Assembly: GCF_015706575.1 (NCBI RefSeq)
Contig: NW_024037063.1
Location: 11,718,927-11,782,926 of the forward strand
Reading direction: 5' to 3'
Length of the DNA: 64,000 bases
Origin: Patiria miniata
Lineage: Eukaryota; Echinodermata; Asteroidea; Valvatida; Asterinidae
Each line of letters begins with the position of its first letter. Position 1 is the stretch's first letter. This document shows, one piece after another, positions 60,366 to 64,000 of this stretch. Both the position numbers and the translations under genes were made by a program. A model generated the notes under the pieces. The model searched no databases. It saw only the letters and a list, made by a program, of their open reading frames with translations, and had not been told where the DNA came from.

Positions 60366-60915
60366 ATGGATGGTATTTGGCAAGAAGATGACTTCTACTA
60401 CTAGCAGCCAACTGATGAACAGAACACGCTGAACCGCGAAGAAAGAGTTTGAGCTTGCTTGAGCCACAATTCTATCTTTATGATTGGTCTGTACATAATA
60501 CAGATGTCTTCTAATATGATTGCTGTAAACTCATTACTGTAAACTCATATGCCTTTAAGTAAATCAGCTTTTTTCGTTTTCGTTTTAAGGGTACTTACTT
60601 AAACAAAGTGTATTATGCAGGCACTTAAGTTGCACGCCGATTCGGAAATGTGTATTTTGGGCATCATGTAAACGAATTATTCCTTTCGAACATTGAAAAA
60701 TTTCCTAGGTTAATTTTATCCATATAGTAAGGGTGAAAACTACAACTACCTAAAATTACTCAATTGTTTGGGCTATAATTTCTGTTAAATTCAGCCAAAA
60801 CTTGTGGTCATGCAAGACCAAAATAATGTGGTCTTTTATGACCACAAATTTTATTTGAATTTTTGGTAAAATTAATCTGTTTCCCGTAAGAAATAAAGTA
60901 AGAAAAGACAAATAC
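60357..60915 (+). CDS. Candidate last exon of host gene (two codons, stop, 3' UTR)
   Basis: An acceptor TTTCACTTTGTTGCAG ends at 60356. In the phase set by the preceding exon the codons are ATA ATG TAA, so the stop is at 60363-60365. The 3' UTR would run to just past AATAAA at 60892-60897. The short coding part makes this exon uncertain: a different last exon could lie elsewhere or beyond the window. In the other phase the same exon reads DNVNGWYLARR and then stops, which would be used if exons 7 and 8 were skipped. Confidence 0.45.
60802..60847 (+). other. Hairpin in predicted 3' UTR
   Basis: The outer arms TTGTGGTCAT and ATGACCACAA pair perfectly (10 bp). Inner arms AAGACCA and TGGTCTT pair as well, leaving a small loop. 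It could be a structured 3' UTR element or a tiny foldback insertion. Confidence 0.6.
60892..60897 (+). terminator. Candidate poly(A) signal of host gene
   Basis: AATAAA about 530 bases after the predicted stop codon, with no earlier AATAAA seen in that 3' UTR. Confidence 0.4.
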
Positions 60916-61397
60916 ACAAGAAAGCCTATATGAAACACTGTCTGAATGTGCGAAAAATATATAGCTGTAAGACATAGACCGAAATGGAGGAGACTCCCAA
61001 TTTGGGTAAATAGAATGCTATCCTGTATTATTTGTGGTATACTATTTTGGAAAGGAATGGTTTTATATTGTTTTAAGCCCGGTTTATGCTTCGCGTTGGT
61101 GCTGGGGCGGGACGGGGTTCGTGACGGTCAGTGATGCGTACACTGCGCATTGTTGGCGACATGAATTTTGCTTCGCACTTGTTTCCGTGTGGGTCATGAA
61201 CCTGGCTTAAATCTGAAATCTTTTTTAAATATACATGTACATTTCATTGTAACTTTTGTCTGTGTGGGTTATGAACCGGGTTTGAATTTTTTAAAGCATA
61301 TACTTCATTGAATTTTTTATTCTTGTCTTAATTGTTTTTATGGAAAGCGCCAAGGAGCATGATTTTTGTCATGGACGAGAGCTATATAAATTTTAAC

Positions 61398-61400
<3 letters not shown>
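60916..61400. other. No gene recognised
   Basis: Downstream of the predicted poly(A) site; no recognised element. Confidence 0.5.
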
Positions 61401-61429
<29 letters not shown>

Positions 61430-62243
61430 CTTCTTCTTCTTCTTCTTCTTCTTCTTCTTCTTCTTCTTCTTCTTCTTCTTCTTCTTCTTCTTCTTCTTCT
61501 TCTTCTTCTTCTTCTTCTTCTTCTTCTTCTTCTTCTTCTTCTTCTTCTTCTTCTTCTTCTTCTTCTTCTTCTTCTTCTTCTTCTTCTTCTTCTTCTTCTT
61601 CTTCTTCTTCTTCTTCTTCTTCTTCTTCTTCTTCTTCTTCTTCTTCTTCTTCTTCTTCTTCTTCTTCTTCTTCTTCTTCTTCTTCTTCTTCTTCTTCTTC
61701 TTCTTCTTCTTCTTCTTCTTCTTCTTCTTCTTCTTCTTCTTCTTCTTCTTCTTCTTCTTCTTCTTCTTCTTCTTCTTCTTCTTCTTCTTCTTCTTCTTTC
61801 TTCTTCTTCTTCTTCTTCTTCTTCTTCTTCTTCTTCTTCTTCTTCTTCTTCTTCTTCTTCTTCTTCTTCTTCTTCTTCTTCTTCTTCTTCTTCTTCTTCT
61901 TCTTCTTCTTCTTCTTCTTCTTCTTCTTCTTCTTCTTCTTCTTCTTCTTCTTCTTCTTCTTCTTCTTCTTCTTCTTCTTCTTCTTCTTCTTCTTCTTCTT
62001 CTTCTTCTTCTTCTTCTTCTTCTTCTTCTTCTTCTTCTTCTTCTTCTTCTTCTTCTTCTTCTTCTTCTTCTTCTTCTTCTTCTTCTTCTTCTTCTTCTTC
62101 TTCTTCTTCTTCTTCTTCTTCTTCTTCTTCTTCTTCTTCTTCTTCTTCTTCTTCTTCTTCTTCTTCTTCTTCTTCTTCTTCTTCTTCTTCTTCTTCTTCT
62201 TCTTCTTCTTCTTCTTCTTCTTCTTCTTCTTCTTCTTCTTCTT

Positions 62244-62273
<30 letters not shown>
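61401..62273 (+). repeat. (TTC)n / (GAA)n triplet array, 873 bp
   Basis: About 290 TTC triplets with a single extra T near 61799 that shifts the phase; otherwise uninterrupted. The apparent 319- and 322-residue frames (poly-Phe/Leu, poly-Lys/Glu) are translations of the repeat. Purine-pyrimidine mirror repeats of this length form triplex DNA. Confidence 0.98.
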
Positions 62274-62274
<1 letters not shown>

Positions 62275-63705
62275 TAGGAGTTTTTCAATGATGTATCTAC
62301 TAGCATGACATTGTCCCATGTTGTCCAGTTTCCCTACTCAACATCCATTAAAAACAAAGTAAATCTTTGGCTATGCAGCCATAAGGTAAACTGATAAGGC
62401 TGGTCAGGGCTTTTCTTGGGGTTTTACTTAGCTTTAAATTAGCGTCATATGTTTCCTAACCCTGTTCTGTTTGTTTGTCTTCTGCACATCATAATCGCGT
62501 TCTCTCTGCTCTATCTCCTTGCCGCCCTGCCCTTTCATCATGCCAGTTTCTTTTTTTTTCCTTTCGAGGACTTCACGATGCAGAGTTGGAATTTTGCTTC
62601 TTGTTTCTTAGTCATTGACCGGCTAGCGTAGGCGTTCACTGATATAGACAGTTTCTTCAGCTCCAGACCATACCTTGATCTTCTCCGGTATAATGCGCTG
62701 GTAGTTGTATCACTGCTGCAAGATACCGGCCCATCTTATCTTATGAGATACTTGAAGCACGTATAACAGTCTCTAGTTTCTCCACAAAGCTAATTAGGAA
62801 GTTGTAAACAGTAAACTCCCATGTAAGCCGTGGGAGGATTGCATTATCACACATCCACAGCTTCATGATTCCAGTTATCCAGCTTTCGTGTGTAACGTCT
62901 AGAAAACCTTTCAGCTTCTCTAACACTTTTCAGCATCTTTCAGGTCTTTCTAGATAAGATTCCCCAGAAATCGGAGAGCAGTCAGTGGGCTTGTGGGGGG
63001 CCGTATGAATTTTGGAGACACTCTTTGAAAATCACAGGATTAAAACAATCCTATGATGCTAAGTGTTGTTTTTATAAAATTTTATTTGGTATAGTGCAAT
63101 GCTGTTAAGTAAAACCAAACTGTCCAAAAGTCAGGAAAAAGGTGACTACTCATTTGGTTTGCAATCGGCAAAAGAAAATCTTGTATTACTAAACGTCTGT
63201 AAAGATTTATACATTGCTATATGTTCATTTAATGACAACTGTAATTGAATAGACATTTAAAATGGACTGTACAATCAAAATTATTCTTTTCTGGCTTTTT
63301 TTCATATTTTTTTAGCACACCCTAAAGTATTCCATTGATGGACTGAATTTTCTTCAAGAAATAGACGTTCAAGTTCTGTTTTCAACTTTAGTTGAACAAA
63401 ATTGAGTTCAAGGTAAACAGTTTACACTTACAATTTAAGTCAAAATGCAGAAAACAAACTGACAAGAGTTTGGATAAATGTTGTTGTTTCTTAAAATTTC
63501 ATTTTTCCCTCCGCCCAAATTATGAGAGGTGTCCCTACTCCTTAAAAATAAAATAATTTTGTCCAGACGTTTCTTTGAACATGTAATGTAATTGTAAATG
63601 TAACGATGCTACTCATCTTCCTTCTCGCTACTGATTTGTGAAGAGAAAAAGAGCGCCCCCTAGCATCGAATGATGTACAGCCCCCGCTCCTCCACTTAAC
63701 GATGC
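62274..63705. other. No gene recognised
   Basis: AT-rich, no protein-like frame. GCGCCCCCTAGCATCG near 63652 resembles the core of a CTCF-type motif on the minus strand. Confidence 0.5.
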
Positions 63706-64000
63706 CACTTACCTTACTTTACTTTACTTTATTCCACCTCGTGGTACAATGCAAAAATATAAAAAGGATTCTTCAAAATAAATTAGGTATGTCAAAACAA
63801 ATGAGATAAGAAATAATGTACTAGTAATTAATACCAAGAGGTGCAGGGGACCCACAAAAAGCAAGCTTGTCGAGTGCGAGTCCCCTGAACAACAAAAACA
63901 ATAACACAATTTAACAAGGTACACAATAACAACAAACATAGACAATACATATACACAGAGACAATACGAGAATGTAACTGTCAGGGACAGTGAATGTGAA
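63706..64000 (-). mobile_element. 3' end of a non-LTR retrotransposon running out of the window
   Basis: On the minus strand the sequence ends ATTGTACCACGAGGTGGAAT followed by (AAAGT)n. A small stem (CCACGAGGTGG) and a short tandem tail are the 3' terminus expected of a CR1-like or related element. Coding sequence would lie to the right of 64000. Confidence 0.6.

Noticed and set aside
61332..62306. 319- and 322-residue open frames (poly-Phe/Leu, poly-Lys/Glu)
   Set aside because: They are translations of the TTC/GAA triplet array, not genes.

Overview
This window is animal nuclear DNA. It has spliced exons with GT/AG boundaries, vertebrate-type poly(A) signals, long introns, microsatellites, and at least ten families of eukaryotic transposable elements. 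The one host gene encodes a MAM-domain membrane protein with a threonine-rich stalk. Together with the mix of Ty3/Gypsy, CR1/L2-, L1/Tx1- and AP-endonuclease-type non-LTR elements, Tc1 and hAT elements, this suggests a marine invertebrate, perhaps a deuterostome such as an amphioxus, hemichordate or echinoderm. The species cannot be fixed from the sequence alone.

Host gene. Eight coding exons on the + strand can be joined from 12165 to 60365 with consistent splice phases, giving a predicted protein of 477 residues. The order is signal peptide, one MAM domain spread over three exons, a 204-residue Thr-rich stalk with 129-bp tandem repeats, a transmembrane exon, and a short cytoplasmic tail. 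A read-through of the transmembrane exon reaches its own stop and an AATAAA signal, so a second 3' end is likely. Everything between 12 and 60 kb that is not an exon is intron, and most of it is mobile DNA.

Layout. 1-12 kb: upstream sequence with a tRNA-like SINE, a CCAAT-rich stretch, a solo LTR, a decayed coding segment, a 2.2-kb hAT-like element with GGTCTC arrays, tandem duplications and a large foldback. 12-34 kb: exons 1-2 and the 20-kb third intron. This intron holds a decayed L1/Tx1-type element and a nest of four elements: non-LTR element D is split by Gypsy element A, and A is in turn split by Gypsy elements B and C. 34-48 kb: exon 3 and an intron packed with one repeat family. That family carries many TGACGTCA octamers, CACGTG boxes and variable hairpin modules, and is interrupted by a Tc1 element and a TTGATG minisatellite. 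48-55 kb: the remaining MAM, stalk, transmembrane and tail exons. 55-60 kb: two head-to-tail copies of the TGACGTCA family, the first split by a CR1/L2-type retrotransposon. 60-64 kb: the last exon and 3' UTR, an 873-bp TTC/GAA array, and the 3' end of another non-LTR element.

All the transposon genes carry frameshifts, stops or deletions, or belong to a defective copy. The most unusual material is the hairpin-module repeat family. Its stems recur while loops and stem types vary, and the modules sit at the junctions between units and at an orientation switch near 44.8-45.1 kb.
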